Origin: Chloroflexota bacterium
Lineage (GTDB): Bacteria > Chloroflexota > Dormibacteria > Dormibacterales > Dormibacteraceae
Length of the DNA stretch: 6,394 nt
Direction of reading: 5' to 3'
Assembly (NCBI GenBank): GCA_005880755.1
Contig: VBGV01000128.1
Coordinates: forward strand, 1-6,394
Shown here: positions 5,160 to 6,394 of the stretch, piece after piece
How positions within the stretch are numbered: the stretch's first letter is position 1
Layout: the number at the start of each line of letters is the position of its first letter
Notes under the pieces: generated by a model
Database searches by the model: none
Told to the model about the DNA's origin: nothing
What the model saw: only the letters and a program-made list of their open reading frames with translations
Made by a program: the position numbers and the translations under genes

Positions 5160-6030
5160 ACAGACCGCCCAAGAGCTTCTCGACCAGCGCATCGAGCGCC
5201 GGCGAGACCGTGATTTCGAGGCCGCGGATGCGATTCGCGAGCAGCTGCGCGCGGGCGGATGGGATGTCCTGGACAGCGCCGACGGCAGCGAGCTGCAGGC
5301 GATCAAGGCCCCGCCCAGCGCTGACCCGAAAGCTCCGCCGCGCGACGTCACCCTGCTCGCGGTCGTCCATGGCTGGCAGCCGGACGCCGAGCGCTGGCTG
5401 CTTTCCGCCTCCACGCATTGCAAGGCTGACTTCGAAGCAGTCCTGGTCGACAACTCGCAAGATCCCCGAATCGCGGGCTGGCTCAAGAACCGCGCCGCGG
5501 AACGCCTTCGCGTCATCACGCTCGACCCACCGCTCGGTTTCGGAGCCGCGGTCAATGCGGGCATCGAGGACGCGGCCGGGAAGGACGTGATCCTCTTCGA
5601 CCCCGGCGTCGAACTGAAAGGGGACGTCGTATCGCCGCTCCTCGATGCCCTCTCCGACCCGACCGTCGCCGTGGCGGGGCCGTTCGGGCTGCGCGGCCAA
5701 GGCACGCTCAAAGAATTCGACTCCAGCCCAGGTCCCGACGTCGACGCGATCGAGGGCTACTGCCTGGCTTTTCGCCGCGCTGATGCACTCGCGGCAGGCG
5801 GGTTCGACACGAGGTTCCGTTTCTACCGCATGGCCGACGTCGAGTTCAGCTTCCGGCTGCGCGCGGGTGGCGGTCGAGCCGTCGCCCTGGCCGGTCTGCC
5901 CCTCGTCAAGCACGAGCACCGGCTGTGGGAATCGACGGAGCCCAGTGAACGAGAGCGGCTCTCGAAACGCAACATGTACCGCTTCCTCGACCGCTGGCGC
6001 GATCGGGAAGACCTCCTGGTCGGCCAATAG
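5152..6030 (+). CDS. Family-2 glycosyltransferase-like protein with an N-terminal CysRS-C-terminus-like domain; start codon non-canonical
   Basis: The frame is open from 5128 (after a stop at 5125-5127) to TAG 6030. Numbered from 5152 it has 292 residues. Residues 6-49 resemble the C-terminal end of cysteinyl-tRNA synthetase, followed by a Pro/Ala linker (50-63) and a GT2-like fold: strand DVTLLAVV (65-72), VDNS (99-102), GFGAAVNAG (129-137), LFDPGVEL (148-155), EGYCLAF (201-207), GGFDTRF (216-222) and ADVEFSFR (228-235). These suggest a soluble rhamnosyl- or glycosyl-transferase relative; there is no membrane helix. The usual metal-binding Asp of the NPD/DxD site is Gly (DPG, 150-152). No ATG, GTG or TTG occurs in frame until GTG 5587, which would cut through the fold. 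ACG 5152 is the best start because it is near the domain edge and overlaps etfA by 8 nt. It could be a true rare start, a sequence error or a start-loss mutation. Donor and acceptor are unknown. Confidence 0.75.
   Translation, partial: TDRQTAQELLDQRIERRRDRDFEAADAIREQLRAGGWDVLDSADGSELQAIKAPPSADPKAPPRDVTLLAVVHGWQPDAERWLLSASTHCKADFEAVLVDNSQDPRIAGWLKNRAAERLRVITLDPPLGFGAAVNAGIEDAAGKDVILFDPGVELKGDVVSPLLDALSDPTVAVAGPFGLRGQGTLKEFDSSPGPDVDAIEGYCLAFRRADALAAGGFDTRFRFYRMADVEFSFRLRAGGGRAVALAGLPLVKHEHRLWESTEPSERERLSKRNMYRFLDRWRDREDLLVGQ
5167..5298 (+). other. Domain: cysteinyl-tRNA synthetase C-terminal-like segment
   Basis: Residues 6-49 of the glycosyltransferase-like protein. The pattern is LLDQR near the start, then RRRDRDFEAADAIREQL, GGWDV, and DG four residues after VLD. 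CysRS enzymes end with the same order: a helix with E/DR, a KDF-ARAD-IRDEL helix, a Gly turn, a beta strand, then ED-P-G. The catalytic core of CysRS (HIGH, KMSKS) is absent. In CysRS this end contacts the tRNA anticodon region; a role here in RNA binding or protein contacts is inference. Confidence 0.7.
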
Positions 6031-6033
6031 AAT
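6028..6033 (+). promoter_or_regulatory. -10 element TAGAAT for a leaderless carboxyltransferase transcript
   Basis: TAGAAT matches the -10 consensus at five of six positions and lies 7 nt before the GTG start at 6041, the spacing seen for leaderless genes in high-GC bacteria. Its first three bases are the stop codon of the glycosyltransferase-like gene. No Shine-Dalgarno is present and no good -35 is seen at 17-18 bp. Confidence 0.5.
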
Positions 6034-6040
6034 TCGGGCC

Positions 6041-6394
6041 GTGGGTGACGATTACGGCAGACTCGTAGGAGAGCTCCACGCCAGGCGCAAGAAGAACCTC
6101 GCCATGGGTGGCGCGGAGAAGGTGGACAAGCAGCACCAGCGCGGCAAGCTGACCGTCCGCGAGCGCCTCGAGCTGCTGTACGACCCGGGCACATTCGTCG
6201 AGCTCGGGCTGCTGGCAAGCCAGCAATCGCTGCGCGGTGCGGAAGCCGACCCGGACGGCACGCCCGCCGACGGGGTCGTGACAGGTCACGGCGAGATCGA
6301 GGGGCGTCAGGTCTGGGTCATCGCGTACGACTTCACGGTGATGGCAGGCTCGATGGGAGCGGTAGGCGAGCAGTTCAAAGCCGCGCGCGTCCGC
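6041..6394 (+). CDS. Acyl-CoA carboxylase carboxyltransferase (beta) subunit, N-terminal part
   Basis: The carboxyltransferase subunit of a biotin-dependent acyl-CoA carboxylase (propionyl-, acetyl- or methylcrotonyl-CoA type), moving carboxyl from carboxybiotin to the acyl-CoA. 118 codons are visible and then the window ends; the family is usually 510-540 aa. Seen: the N-terminal helix with Arg/Lys residues (LHARRKKNLAMGGAEKVDKQ), GKLTVRERLELLYDPGTFVELG (about 36-57), ADGVVTGHGEIEGRQVWVIAYDFTVMAGSMG (about 77-107), where the DFTVxxGSxG stretch is the classic first crotonase-like segment, and EQFKAARVR at the edge. GTG 6041 fits the family start. Chain-length specificity depends on a residue deeper in the protein, outside the window. 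The propionyl-CoA type (PccB-like) is the most likely guess. Confidence 0.93.
   Translation, partial: MGDDYGRLVGELHARRKKNLAMGGAEKVDKQHQRGKLTVRERLELLYDPGTFVELGLLASQQSLRGAEADPDGTPADGVVTGHGEIEGRQVWVIAYDFTVMAGSMGAVGEQFKAARVR

Noticed and set aside
5137..5160. Programmed frameshift from the etfA end into the next frame
   Set aside because: There is no clear slippery heptamer or downstream stem, and an overlapping start at 5152 explains the layout more simply.
4659..5711. 350-codon open frame on the minus strand
   Set aside because: It runs antisense to etfA and the glycosyltransferase-like gene, with a Ser/Arg-rich product and no motif.
5587..6030. GTG 5587 as the true start of the glycosyltransferase-like gene
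   Set aside because: It would remove the VDNS and GFGAAVNAG motifs and half of the nucleotide-binding fold, which are intact upstream in the same frame.

Overview
The window is GC-rich bacterial DNA, densely packed with genes and without RNA genes, mobile elements or CRISPR arrays. Almost no start codon has a Shine-Dalgarno sequence at normal spacing. Instead several have a -10-like hexamer 6-13 nt upstream, which points to leaderless or near-leaderless mRNAs. Together with high GC this suggests an Actinomycetota, Chloroflexota/Dormibacterota or similar lineage. The phylum cannot be fixed from this window.

Left half (1-2830). A partial acetyl-CoA-synthetase-like AMP-forming ligase runs leftwards off the window. 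It is divergent, across only 20 bp, from a 76-aa hypothetical gene. That small gene converges on, and overlaps by 56 bp, an unrecognised 201-aa gene on the minus strand, which has its own TTGACA-type promoter and a small dyad upstream. Further right on the minus strand is a complete metal-dependent amidohydrolase of the Amidohydro_2 (COG2159-like) type.

Right half (2848-6394). A plus-strand cluster starts 17 bp from the amidohydrolase start. It holds mobA (molybdenum cofactor guanylyltransferase), etfB and etfA (electron transfer flavoprotein), a family-2 glycosyltransferase-like gene, and the 5' end of a biotin-dependent acyl-CoA carboxylase carboxyltransferase subunit. Gaps are 14, 0, -8 (overlap) and 10 nt, so transcription is probably at least partly shared, with internal promoters overlapping stop codons. 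The acyl-CoA ligase, ETF and acyl-CoA carboxylase point to short-chain or fatty acyl-CoA metabolism, with ETF taking electrons from acyl-CoA dehydrogenases encoded elsewhere.

The most unusual item is the glycosyltransferase-like gene (about 5152-6030). Its reading frame opens with about 45 residues resembling the extreme C-terminal domain of cysteinyl-tRNA synthetase, followed by a GT2 fold whose usual metal-binding Asp is Gly. The frame has no ATG, GTG or TTG before codon 146. The best start is an ACG inside the last codons of etfA, at a place where one synonymous change would make it ATG.
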